Assembly (NCBI GenBank): GCA_002426575.1
Contig: DIRE01000045.1
Location: forward strand, 534-9,577
Length of the DNA stretch: 9,044 bases
Source of the DNA: Clostridiaceae bacterium UBA5444
GTDB lineage: Bacteria; Bacillota; Clostridia; Clostridiales; Oxobacteraceae
Direction of reading: 5' to 3'
The stretch's first letter is position 1, and every line of letters begins with the position of its first letter. The position numbers and the translations under genes were made by a program. The notes under the pieces are model-generated. The model searched no databases. It saw nothing but the letters and a program-made list of their open reading frames with translations, and was not told the origin of the DNA. Below, one piece after another: positions 1-5,804 of this stretch.

Positions 1-1
1 T

Positions 2-106
2 GCCGGATATATCCATATGGCAAGTGGCATGTTCATACATGAAGCAAGTATCCTGGTGGTTATCTTAAATGCAATGCGGCTTCTTCATAGAACAAAGAAA
101 TCATGA
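2..106 (+). CDS. Heavy-metal P1B-type ATPase, C-terminal end only (partial)
   Basis: This is an open frame that enters from outside the window and ends at TGA 104-106. The visible 34 residues contain HMASGMFIHEASILVVILNAMRLL, seen here as HMASGMFIHEAS followed by ILVVILNAMRLL, and finish with a short basic tail (HRTKKS). This is the typical last transmembrane helix of Cd/Zn/Pb- or Cu-type P1B ATPases, where the G-x-x-x-H-E-x-S/A-x-L-x-V-x-x-N-x-x-R-L pattern is characteristic. Such pumps sit in the cytoplasmic membrane and export metal cations at the cost of ATP. The HMA protein gene starts 106 bases downstream on the same strand, which fits a metal-handling cluster. The metal specificity cannot be read from this fragment. 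Confidence 0.85.
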   Translation, partial: AGYIHMASGMFIHEASILVVILNAMRLLHRTKKS

Positions 107-140
107 AGAACTATGAGCTTGGAATATATATTTCAAAAAG

Positions 141-154
141 TTGATCTGCGTCAA
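141..154. promoter_or_regulatory. CRP/FNR-family-like palindrome upstream of the HMA gene
   Basis: The sequence TTGATCTGCGTCAA matches the FNR-type consensus TTGAT-N4-ATCAA at 9 of 10 fixed positions. It lies about 60 bases before the HMA start codon, in the gap after the ATPase gene. A candidate -10 (TATAAG, 161-166) follows, but no well-spaced -35 is present. The CRP/FNR family includes sensors of oxygen, nitric oxide and redox state. A short palindrome of this kind can occur by chance. Confidence 0.35.
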
Positions 155-212
155 ATATTTTATAAGCAGCGTATGTTAAAATTATGATATCGATGAAGGG
201 AGTGAATTTTAT

Positions 213-428
213 ATGAAGAAATGTACCATGCAGTTAGAAGAACTAGTTTGTCCTATGTGTGCACAGAAAATAGAGACCGCACTGAAAAATGCTCCGGGAG
301 TGAACTCCGTGTCCATCTTGTTCAACTCCAGTAAAGCTAAGGTTCAGTATGATGAACAGATAACGAAACCTGAAAAACTTGCCGATGCTGTCAGAAGCAT
401 AGGTTATGAAGTGTTGAAGCTTTCATAA
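213..428 (+). CDS. HMA-domain heavy-metal-binding protein (CopZ-like metallochaperone)
   Basis: This is a 71-residue protein made of a single heavy-metal-associated (HMA) domain with the beta-alpha-beta-beta-alpha-beta pattern. The metal site is C13-P-M-C16 in the first loop (ELVCPMC replaces the commoner GMTCxxC), followed by the helix AQKIETALKNAPGV. The later segments VNSVSILFNSSKAKVQYD and LADAVRSIGYEV are typical of the fold. Proteins of this size deliver soft metal ions, usually Cu(I) or Zn/Cd, to P1B ATPases. The gene follows the end of such an ATPase, which supports that partnership. The start at 213 is backed by a GAAGGGAG ribosome binding site. The metal is not determinable, and the missing GM before the CxxC is a small departure from the copper-chaperone norm. 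Confidence 0.9.
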   Translation: MKKCTMQLEELVCPMCAQKIETALKNAPGVNSVSILFNSSKAKVQYDEQITKPEKLADAVRSIGYEVLKLS

Positions 429-450
429 AAATTAAAAAAGAAAATATAAG

Positions 451-477
451 GGGGAGGCTGCTTAAAAGGGCCTCGCC
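451..477 (+). other. Intergenic hairpin between HMA and RIC-like genes
   Basis: GGGGAGGC (451-458) can pair with GCCTCGCC (470-477), with one G-G mismatch and an 11-base loop. There is no U-tract after it, so it is not a clear terminator. It may be a processing or stability hairpin between two co-transcribed genes. It ends 27 bases before the preferred start of the next gene. Confidence 0.35.
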
Positions 478-504
478 AAAATGCTTCGAAAAGGGGGAAA
501 ATAT

Positions 505-819
505 ATGTTTGGAAAATCAAATCATTTAGAGAACTGCCCAAAATCTATACAGGAATCGTTTAAGACACTGAATTTGTTCCTGCCGAGAGTAAAGAAAATA
601 CATGGGGCAGAACATCCGGAGCTGACAGAAGTTGAACAGGTAACAAACGAATTGCAGGCCGTACTTGAAGATGGCATGGATACCAGCAGGACAACAGCAT
701 TACTGGAAAGGCTTAGAAACCTCACAAAAAACTATGCAATTCCATCAGATGCTTGTCCGGCATATAAGAATGCCTATAAGGCTTTGTCACAGATTGATGC
801 GATATTATCAGCTATGTAA
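505..819 (+). CDS. Small RIC/YtfE-like (hemerythrin-related) protein lacking most di-iron ligands
   Basis: This 104-residue protein is not annotated easily by itself, but two stretches match the iron-sulfur cluster repair protein family (RIC: YtfE, ScdA, DnrN). Residues 30-40 (KKIHGAEHPEL) correspond to the family's KVxxVHGxxHPEL. Residues 70-99 (LRNLTKNYAIP, then DACPAYKNAYKAL) correspond to its L-T-x-D-Y-x-x-P-x-D-A-C-x-x-Y-x-x-x-Y segment. Full RIC proteins (about 220-240 residues) carry a di-iron site. Here the HMxKEE motif is DGM, the ExEH segment is deleted, and the protein stops just before HxxxEN, so only H33 of the usual histidines clearly remains. Start 505 is preferred over in-frame ATG 481 because AAGGGGG (491-497) is well placed. 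It is probably co-transcribed with the HMA gene. Function unknown; catalysis by a di-iron centre seems unlikely. Confidence 0.75.
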   Translation: MFGKSNHLENCPKSIQESFKTLNLFLPRVKKIHGAEHPELTEVEQVTNELQAVLEDGMDTSRTTALLERLRNLTKNYAIPSDACPAYKNAYKALSQIDAILSAM

Positions 820-880
820 CGCTTGAAAGCCTTTGCTAACGCTAGATTAAATATGTGAATACTTGAATTTGCAAGGAAAA

Positions 881-921
881 GCCGGCCACATCGGGTTTTC
901 ACCGAATGTGACCGGCCTTTT
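881..921 (+). terminator. Rho-independent terminator of the metal cluster
   Basis: GCCGGCCACAT-CGG (881-894) pairs with CCGAATGTGACCGGC (902-916) around a short loop, with one bulge and one mismatch. A short T run (918-921) follows. It is strongly GC-rich compared with its surroundings and lies 60 bases after the RIC-like gene. The stem is preceded by AAAA (877-880), so it may act in both directions. Confidence 0.8.
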
Positions 922-1005
922 GCGCTTCCCCGCTTGAAGATGCCACTTTTTGAGATTGTTACAGCTATTGTAATAGTATGGCAATAAGATATAGCCATTT
1001 GCATA

Positions 1006-1051
1006 ATGGTATAATATAAAGTAGAGTAAATAAAGTTATACCATGTATAAT
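1006..1051 (+). promoter_or_regulatory. Promoter/operator region of the GH20 gene
   Basis: Two TATAAT hexamers are present (1010-1015, as TGGTATAAT, and 1046-1051); neither has a convincing -35. The first lies within one arm of a perfect 9-bp inverted repeat: ATGGTATAA (1006-1014) and TTATACCAT (1036-1044), separated by 21 bases. The repeat arms therefore overlap or abut both candidate -10 elements, as expected of an operator. The regulator is not in the window. Confidence 0.45.
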
Positions 1052-1094
1052 AGAATTGTCTAGACTTATTCTTTTAAGTACAGGGGGATGAAGC

Positions 1095-2984
1095 ATGAAA
1101 TTATTCTTTCAAGGGGATGTACAGGAATGTATCGATGGTATTCAAATACTATCTTGTGATTTTAACTATGAACTAAGTGAAAAAGGTTTTAAGGTACAAG
1201 TTGAAAAAAGTGAGGGGTCACCTATTTATGTAGCTAAAAAGGGTGATAAAGCGATTATACGTTACTCAGAAAAGATACATTTTTTCCGTGGCTTAGGCTT
1301 ATTTTTAGAGCAGATAATACATAATAAAGACTTTGAAATTATAGAAAAACCGCAGTTTACTACAAATGGAGTAATGTTTGATGTATCTCAAAGCAATGCT
1401 GTAATGAGGGTTAATACGGTAAAGGATTATATAAAAAGAATGGCCGTAATGGGGCTTAATATGTTGATGCTTTATGCAGAAGACAGTTATGAAGTAAAGG
1501 AGCAGCCATATTATGGTTATATGCGTTCAAAGTATACTTATGATGAATTAAAAGAATGTGATGATTTTGCATATATTTTTGGTATTGAGATGATTCCTTG
1601 TGTTCAGACATTAGCACACCTTGCTGATGTACTGAGATGGCAGGTTTATTGGGATATGAGGGATGATGATGAAACCCTTCTTGTGGGTGAGGAGAAAACC
1701 TATAAATTTATTGAAGATGTTATTGCAGCAGCTTCAAGGCCTTTTCGCAGTAAGCGTATTCACATTGGAATGGATGAGGCTTGGAAATTAGGATTAGGAG
1801 AATATCTTCAAAAGCATGGATATACAAAGAAGTTTGATATAATGAATGAGCATTTAAAAAGAGTACTTAATATTGTAAAAAAGCATGGCCTTGAGCCTAT
1901 GATCTGGAGTGATATGTATTTTCGTGCTGCATCTGAAAATGGCGATTACTATGATGAAAAAGCAGAGATTACCCAAGAACTTGCAGATACAGTACCAAAA
2001 GGCGTACAACTTGTATATTGGGATTATTATCATGATGATGAACAATTTTATCGTAATTTTATAAAGCTTCATGAAAAGTTTGGCTCCAAGCCTATATTTG
2101 CAGGTGGCACCTGGACATGGAATGGCTTTAGTGCCAACTGGGGTAAAACTTTTAATACCACAAACCCAGCTTTAAGAGCTTGTAAAAAAGAAGGCATTAA
2201 AGAGGTATTTAATACCATATGGGGAGATAATGGTACGGAAAGTAATATTTATAGTAACCTATTGGGGCTTCAGTTGTTTGCAGAGCATGGATATGCGCAA
2301 GATTTGGATATGGAAAAGTTGAGGAGAAGATTTGAATTCTGTACAGGCTGTAATTATGATGATTTTGTTTCTATTAAGTATTTAGATGAAGTCCCTGGAG
2401 TAGAAAAAGACAATATGGAAACCTATAACCCATCTAAATACTTAATGTGGCAAGATGTATTAATGGGACTTTTTGACGAGAATATAGAAGGATTGCCCCT
2501 AGATGATCATTATGAAAAATTAACTAATACTTTTAGAAAGGCCTCTCAAAGAAATGGGAAATATGGATTCTTATTTGAATATCTAGAGAAGGTAAGTAAT
2601 GTACTAGCTATAAAAGCAGAGATTGGAATAAAAATTACTGAGGCTTATAAAAATGGTGATAAAGAGGCTTTGAGAATATTTGCAAATGTACAATTACCTG
2701 AACTTGAGAAGAGGATTAAGGACATGAGGCAATGCCATAAGAAACAATGGCTTATTATTAATAAATCCATAGGGTGGGATGTTATTGATATGCGTTATGG
2801 CTCAATTTTGATTAGAATTCAATCAGCCATAGAACAGATCAATGATTATTTAGACGGAAAGCTAGAAAGAATAGAAGAGCTAGAAGAGGTGCGCTTAAGT
2901 TTTAATGGCAAATCTGGCCTGGTTCCGTATATTAATTTCTATGATTGGATTGTATCAGGCAGCAGAATTGCATCTCATGGTTAA
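1095..2984 (+). CDS. Cytoplasmic beta-N-acetylhexosaminidase, glycoside hydrolase family 20
   Basis: This 629-residue protein should remove terminal beta-linked GlcNAc or GalNAc by substrate-assisted catalysis. Residues 1-85 look like the family's N-terminal alpha/beta domain, and the TIM barrel starts near GVMFDVSQ (92-99). The key motif is HIGMDEA at 223-229, with the D227-E228 catalytic pair of GH20. Active-site aromatic residues are likely among W340, W342 and W376, and WGDNG (376-380) is typical. A long alpha-helical tail follows to the end. There is no signal peptide or anchor, so it acts in the cytoplasm on imported oligosaccharides; length and layout recall the intracellular GH20C type of streptococci. 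The start has AGGGGG 8 bases upstream. No transporter or sugar kinase is adjacent, so the substrate is unknown. Confidence 0.92.
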   Translation: MKLFFQGDVQECIDGIQILSCDFNYELSEKGFKVQVEKSEGSPIYVAKKGDKAIIRYSEKIHFFRGLGLFLEQIIHNKDFEIIEKPQFTTNGVMFDVSQSNAVMRVNTVKDYIKRMAVMGLNMLMLYAEDSYEVKEQPYYGYMRSKYTYDELKECDDFAYIFGIEMIPCVQTLAHLADVLRWQVYWDMRDDDETLLVGEEKTYKFIEDVIAAASRPFRSKRIHIGMDEAWKLGLGEYLQKHGYTKKFDIMNEHLKRVLNIVKKHGLEPMIWSDMYFRAASENGDYYDEKAEITQELADTVPKGVQLVYWDYYHDDEQFYRNFIKLHEKFGSKPIFAGGTWTWNGFSANWGKTFNTTNPALRACKKEGIKEVFNTIWGDNGTESNIYSNLLGLQLFAEHGYAQDLDMEKLRRRFEFCTGCNYDDFVSIKYLDEVPGVEKDNMETYNPSKYLMWQDVLMGLFDENIEGLPLDDHYEKLTNTFRKASQRNGKYGFLFEYLEKVSNVLAIKAEIGIKITEAYKNGDKEALRIFANVQLPELEKRIKDMRQCHKKQWLIINKSIGWDVIDMRYGSILIRIQSAIEQINDYLDGKLERIEELEEVRLSFNGKSGLVPYINFYDWIVSGSRIASHG

Positions 2985-3054
2985 TGCTATAATTGTATTT
3001 TAATCAGTGATAGCAAATTAATGATACCAACAATAAACAAATCTTTTTACATAT

Positions 3055-3086
3055 TTGTTTACATTAACAATAGCTATTGGTATAAT
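3055..3086 (+). promoter_or_regulatory. Strong sigma-A-type promoter with embedded palindromes
   Basis: TTTACA (3058-3063) and TATAAT (3081-3086) are separated by exactly 17 bases, with an extended -10 (TGG directly before TATAAT). The spacer holds a perfect 12-bp palindrome, CAATAGCTATTG (3068-3079). The -35 lies within TTGTTTACATTAACAA (3055-3070), an imperfect dyad with TTGTT/AACAA arms that resembles CRP/FNR-family sites. Transcription should start near 3093 and read the tandem RNA elements and the 41-residue membrane protein. Confidence 0.75.
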
Positions 3087-3119
3087 ATTATGTAATAAAA
3101 CTTTATATTGTTTATTCGG

Positions 3120-3200
3120 TTGGACAAATCTTGATTTGGATCCAAGAGTGAAGTTGATGTTTCTGGGGTGGGAAGCTAATGTTTTGGCTGCCACCTTTTA
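3120..3200 (+). ncRNA. Tandem structured RNA element, copy A (candidate riboswitch/attenuator)
   Basis: This is the first of two related leader segments. It contains TTGGA (3120-3124 region) pairing with TCCAA (3140-3144 region), the conserved block TTGATTTGGATCCAAGA, and then GTTTCTGGGGTGGGAAGCT. GTTTC and GAAGC can form a 5-bp hairpin with loop TGGGGTGG. Alternatively GGTGG (3167-3171) pairs with CCACC (3191-3195), with AGC/GCT inside, followed by TTTTATTTATT: a terminator. The two structures exclude each other, as in a transcriptional riboswitch. No known class was recognised with confidence. Confidence 0.55.
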
Positions 3201-3206
3201 TTTATT
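3167..3206 (+). terminator. Terminator hairpin of copy A
   Basis: GGTGG (3167-3171) pairs with CCACC (3191-3195) and AGC (3174-3176) with GCT (3187-3189), followed by TTTTATTTATT. It is weaker than the copy B hairpin. It is in the same relative position within the repeat unit. Confidence 0.5.
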
Positions 3207-3208
3207 AT

Positions 3209-3288
3209 ATGGATACCATAATTGATTTGAATCCAAGATAAATTCTGTTTCTAGGGTGGGAAACTCTTTATTTGAGTTTTCCACTTTT
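3209..3288 (+). ncRNA. Tandem structured RNA element, copy B (candidate riboswitch/attenuator)
   Basis: This is the second copy, sharing TTGATTTGAATCCAAGA and GTTTCTAGGGTGGGAAACT with copy A. TGGAT (from about 3210) can pair with ATCCA (3231-3235) as the first stem. GTTTC (3248-3252) can pair with GAAAC (3260-3264), leaving loop TAGGGTGG. The competing terminator stem is 11 bp, 3256-3266 with 3274-3284 and one G-U pair, followed by TTTT. Where copy A has U-G in the short hairpin, copy B has U-A, so base pairing is kept. The RBS of the 41-residue gene follows within 10 bases of the U tract. Confidence 0.6.
3256..3288 (+). terminator. Terminator hairpin of copy B
   Basis: GTGGGAAACTC (3256-3266) and GAGTTTTCCAC (3274-3284) form an 11-bp stem around loop TTTATTT, followed by TTTT (3285-3288). 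It lies before, not after, the small membrane-protein gene, which points to conditional rather than constitutive termination. Confidence 0.65.
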
Positions 3289-3309
3289 CTAATGTAGGGG
3301 GGTGCTGTC

Positions 3310-3435
3310 ATGGAACCAGTAGATATATTCATTATAGCGATTATGGTATTAGTACTTGGGGGAGCTATATACATGAATTTTATTTACCCAAAGAAAGTTA
3401 AAGAAGAAGATAATGCTAAAAAAGACAATAAATAA
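3310..3435 (+). CDS. 41-residue single-pass membrane protein
   Basis: This small gene is supported by an excellent ribosome binding site (AGGGGGG, 3296-3302, 7 bases before ATG). The product has a short acidic N-terminus (MEPVD), one strongly hydrophobic helix of about 20 residues (IFIIAIMVLVLGGAIYMNFI) and a charged, Lys/Glu-rich tail (YPKKVKEEDNAKKDNK). The tail should be cytoplasmic by the positive-inside rule. I do not recognise the family. It lacks the cysteine tail of FeoB-associated small membrane proteins. Its position directly after a promoter and two tandem structured RNA elements suggests regulated expression. A role as a regulatory subunit of a larger transporter, or as a type I-toxin-like peptide, is conceivable but only inferred. 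Confidence 0.7.
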   Translation: MEPVDIFIIAIMVLVLGGAIYMNFIYPKKVKEEDNAKKDNK

Positions 3436-3520
3436 TTAATTACATATTATTTACTAGTTGTTAATAAAATGTAATTATATATGATTGAAACATAAAGGCA
3501 GGGGAAACCCTTTAGGTTAG

Positions 3521-3565
3521 TGAAGAAAGGTATGACTTTGATGAGCCATACCTTTCTTCATTATT
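3521..3565 (+). terminator. 14-bp hairpin after the small membrane protein
   Basis: TGAAGAAAGGTATG (3521-3534) and CATACCTTTCTTCA (3547-3560) are perfect inverted repeats of 14 bp around a 12-base loop, followed by TTATT. The T tract is poor, but the stem is long, and it sits between the small gene and the oppositely oriented kinase remnant. A bidirectional terminator is the simplest reading. Confidence 0.65.
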
Positions 3566-3594
3566 GGAAAAATATAACGCAGTTGTTGATAGTA

Positions 3595-3756
3595 TTATAT
3601 AGGTAAAGTTAAAACAACAGAAAACCCACCATAAGAACTATGACCTATAGATACGCTACCTTTATGTGCAGCTACAATCTGTTTAACAATCAAAAGTCCT
3701 AATCCGTGGCGCTGCTCGGTGGTATTTCCATCACAAACCATATAATGCGGGGTGTT
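3595..3756 (-). pseudogene. Sensor histidine kinase, C-terminal fragment
   Basis: On the minus strand, the segment reads NTPHYMVCDGNTTEQ, then RHGLGLLIVKQIVAAHKG, and ends GGFSVVLTLPI before TAA (3595-3597). RHGLGLLIVKQI is the G2-box region of the HATPase domain, and the final SVVLTLPI is a typical kinase C-terminus. About 50 residues remain; the ATP-binding N and G1 boxes, the phosphoacceptor histidine and the membrane sensor are gone. The fragment is cut at about 3748-3756, where a resolvase reading frame begins on the other strand. The TTEQRHGLGLLIVKQI wording is typical of kinases linked to ABC transporters that confer resistance or immunity to peptide antibiotics. It cannot be functional alone. 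Confidence 0.85.
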
Positions 3757-4096
3757 ACAATAAAAACATTAAAAATATGGGACAATGAGGAGAAATTAAA
3801 AGCAAAATATAGAACTCCTGGTGGATATAGGCGTTATGACTTAGATGATATTGAATTATTTAGGTAATAATCAAATTCAGCAACAAACTCAACGCAATGT
3901 ATTTATATATTGCAGGGTATCTACTAAAGAATAAATGGTGCAGGATTTAGTAAGTGTAGTTACTTGTTTTGGTGCTAGATTATATGGAAGCCATGGTGGC
4001 AGAAAGGTAAAGGAGGATATACAAAAATCCATTCAAGAGTTGGAAAAAGGAAGGAGCAAGAATACTGAAAACAACCATGAGAGCCATACTGATTAA
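3750..4096 (+). pseudogene. tnpA: IS607-family serine recombinase (TnpA), decayed
   Basis: Three pieces of one gene are readable. The first (3750-3866) gives GVTIKTLKIWDNEEKLKA and RTPGGYRRYDLDDIELFR, the MerR-like helix-turn-helix that begins IS607 transposases, and stops at TAA. After a one-base frame change the second gives RNVFIYCRVSTKE, the start of the serine-recombinase catalytic domain including the nucleophile serine, and then stops. The third (3935-4096) gives VQDLVSVVTCFGARLYGSHGG and RKVKEDIQ, the C-terminal part. About 80 residues of the catalytic domain and the first 10 or so residues are missing, so it is inactive. The end overlaps the start of the tnpB-like frame, the usual IS607 arrangement. 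Confidence 0.88.
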
Positions 4097-5051
4097 TGTA
4101 TCAGATGGGCAAAAACAAATCTTAGATAATATGATGCTTGTATTTTGTACTGCTATTCGATACTCCTTTAAACGGCTTCTTGAAGGGGTAAAAATAGGGG
4201 ATTTAGAAAAAGATGTGGCAAATAAATATAACCTAAATATCCGTCAAGCCAAGGATGCGGTAGAAAATGCAAGGCAGACAATTCAATCACAGAAAGAATT
4301 AGTTAAGATGAATTATCAGAATTATGGTAGAAAAGTTAAAGCGATTGAAAAACAGTTGAAAAGCGACAAATTGTCTGATAAAAAGCGAAATGCCTTGCTT
4401 AGTAAATTAGATAAAAGAAAACGTAAATTGCACTATTGGCAATATTTTATTGATGCCCATACTATTCCACCTGTAGTTTTTGGTACTAAACAAATGTTTC
4501 TAAGAAGATGTAAAGGCTTGATAACTAATCAGGAATGGAAAGATTGCCGTAACAATAGAATATATAGCCGTGGAGATAAGACTAAGAATGGTAATCCGAA
4601 TTTAAGGGAGGTTATTAAAAACAATATGACATTCCTTGAGATATCTACATTGGAGAAAACTGAAACTAATAGAGCAATAAAAATACAAGTACCAATATAT
4701 TTACCGCAAAAATTCTCAAAGAAAACAGGCAAAGTAAATGGTATTAAGTATAGAGAGCTATTTTTAAATCATTAATTTACAAGCAAAATAGGACTATATA
4801 AATATTGCCATCAATATGGAATGGCAGTTCATAATGGTGCTTCAATGGTAATCGCAAGAAGAAGCTATGGATTTAAAGAGAGAGTACCAAAGTTATTAAA
4901 AGATAAATTAATTGAGTATAAGGAGAGTTTTAATAAAAAGAATGAATGGGCTAAGTGGTCTATTATAAATAGAATAATTAAAGGGAAGGTAGGTGGAAGT
5001 CCTGATTTGTGGTTAAAACAGAGAAAACAAATACTTGGATTGGTAAACTAG
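4077..5051 (+). pseudogene. tnpB: IS607-associated TnpB-like RNA-guided nuclease, deleted RuvC core
   Basis: The first 232 residues (4077-4775) match the N-terminal and wedge-like part of TnpB-related proteins, including a long basic region (KAIEKQLKSDKLSDKKRNAL). A stop codon follows, but the same frame continues with FTSKIGLYKYCHQYGMAVHN, then GASMVIARRSYGFKERVPK, which is the family's conserved region around RuvC-III (YTSxIGxxKYxxxYGxxxHxAAxxVIARR). The stretch between, which should carry the RuvC-I aspartate and RuvC-II glutamate, is missing (about 100 residues or more). The deletion and stop therefore destroy the nuclease. Homologous full proteins are about 400-480 residues. In-frame CTG at 4065 may extend the N-terminus (KTTMRA). 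Confidence 0.85.
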
Positions 5052-5255
5052 CAATTTTAATATAAATTAAAATTGCCAAAGTACACTAAGTTGAAAGGCT
5101 TTGGTGATATAAATATATTAGGAATGGCTAACAGCCATAATCTTGTTGTACTTAATTAATATATTTGATTAAGGCTTTGCAAGATTTTAATACGAAAGTG
5201 TTAATCCGAGTGGTTGAATCCTGTGACACCACCACCTTATTTAATCCATAAGGTG
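5052..5255 (+). other. Right end of the IS607 element, possible omega-RNA relic
   Basis: About 250 bases here have no gene. Hairpins are visible: ATGGCT-AAC-AGCCAT (5124-5138), GTGGT (5210-5214) with ACCAC (5228-5232), and CACCTTAT (5233-5240) with ATAAGGTG (5248-5255). TnpB-type elements encode their guide (omega) RNA across the 3' end of tnpB and the right end, with structured hairpins just before the boundary, and the position fits. The exact element boundary is not clear, and the permease fragment starts at 5307. Confidence 0.35.
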
Positions 5256-5306
5256 AAAAATTGTAATAGTACAAATTGTTACGATTTTGGAAATCAGGAA
5301 TTTTGA

Positions 5307-5637
5307 ATGAACTTTTTATCTTTAATTGGGGTTGAATTGAAAAAAATACGCCGCTCTAAAATACTTTGGATTTTCCTGTATTCAAACACCAATTTTTTCG
5401 GTTGGCATTGGCTTGGCAACTATTGTCCCATCTATTTTGGCTATTAACACAAATGTGTGGTTTGTATATCCCATGTGCTATCCTTTTGTAATCATTACCG
5501 CTGAAATGCACAAGCTGGCAGCAAATATGGGGACTTACTCATATGAATTATTTCCTTGGATTCCCATTGCAATTGCAATTAGTATTATATGCTTAACGGT
5601 GTCCTGTGTACGATTCGGGCAGGTTGAAAGGGGATAA
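5307..5637 (+). pseudogene. ABC-2 type permease, internally deleted
   Basis: Two ends of one permease are joined. The first (ATG 5307) reads MNFLSLIGVELKKIRRSKIL, the usual cytoplasmic N-terminus of small ABC-2 permeases, then loses frame near 5376-5390. The second (from 5386, different frame) reads TPIFSVGIGLATIVPSIL, a tryptophan/proline-rich segment (VWFVYPMCYPFV), a last transmembrane helix (PWIPIAIAISIICLTVSCV) and the tail RFGQVERG before TAA. Families of this shape carry about 240-250 residues, so more than half is lost. Such permeases export or expel peptide antibiotics, and are commonly encoded with an ABC ATPase and a two-component system. The histidine kinase remnant upstream may come from the same ancestral locus. 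Confidence 0.82.
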
Positions 5638-5642
5638 CATTT

Positions 5643-5693
5643 ATGAAAAAGATAGTTATAACTGCAATAAGTACAATAAGGTATTTCTTGTAA
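5643..5693 (+). pseudogene. Start of a further gene, truncated after 16 codons
   Basis: A good ribosome binding site (AAAGGGG, 5628-5634) and an ATG 6 bases after the permease stop start a 16-codon frame (MKKIVITAISTIRYFL) that ends at TAA 5691-5693. In intact loci of this kind another permease or membrane protein gene often follows, so this is probably its broken start. Too little is left to name it. Confidence 0.4.
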
Positions 5694-5746
5694 ATATTAC
5701 AGTTACAAGGCTATAGTCTTTTCTATCCAATTATTTACTGTAAAAC

Positions 5747-5777
5747 TTGGTATATTAAATGGTGAATATGATATAAT
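5747..5777 (+). promoter_or_regulatory. Candidate promoter of the Fic toxin-antitoxin operon
   Basis: TATAAT (5772-5777) lies 27 bases before the antitoxin start, and TTGGTA (5747-5752) lies upstream with a long 19-base spacer. The -10 is convincing and the -35 is weak. No clear palindromic operator for autoregulation is seen. Confidence 0.45.
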
Positions 5778-5804
5778 TATATATAGGAGATGGGAGGATA
5801 TTAT

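Noticed and set aside
522..725. Minus-strand open frame opposite the RIC-like gene
   Set aside because: It lies fully within a better supported gene, has no RBS and has no recognisable domain.
774..1004. Minus-strand open frame across the terminator
   Set aside because: It runs through a strong terminator hairpin and matches nothing; the composition is that of noncoding DNA.
1854..2072. Minus-strand open frame inside the GH20 gene
   Set aside because: It is a shadow of a clear GH20 coding region.
2981..3021. Possible terminator after the GH20 gene
   Set aside because: TTAATGCTAT and ATAGCAAATTAA can pair with a two-base bulge, but the stem is AT-rich, the loop is long and no T tract follows.
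3161..3262. T-box leader, suggested by GGGTGG in both RNA copies
   Set aside because: The T-box antiterminator has AGGGTGGNACCGCG; here GGGTGGGAA follows, no specifier stem is seen, and the downstream gene is not a synthetase or amino-acid gene.
3485..3520. GGGAAACCC-containing stretch before the 14-bp hairpin
   Set aside because: GGGAAACCC can form a mini-hairpin, but it is too small and isolated to name as an RNA element.
4529..4732. Minus-strand open frame inside the tnpB relic
   Set aside because: It is a shadow of the TnpB-like frame and has no RBS or known domain.
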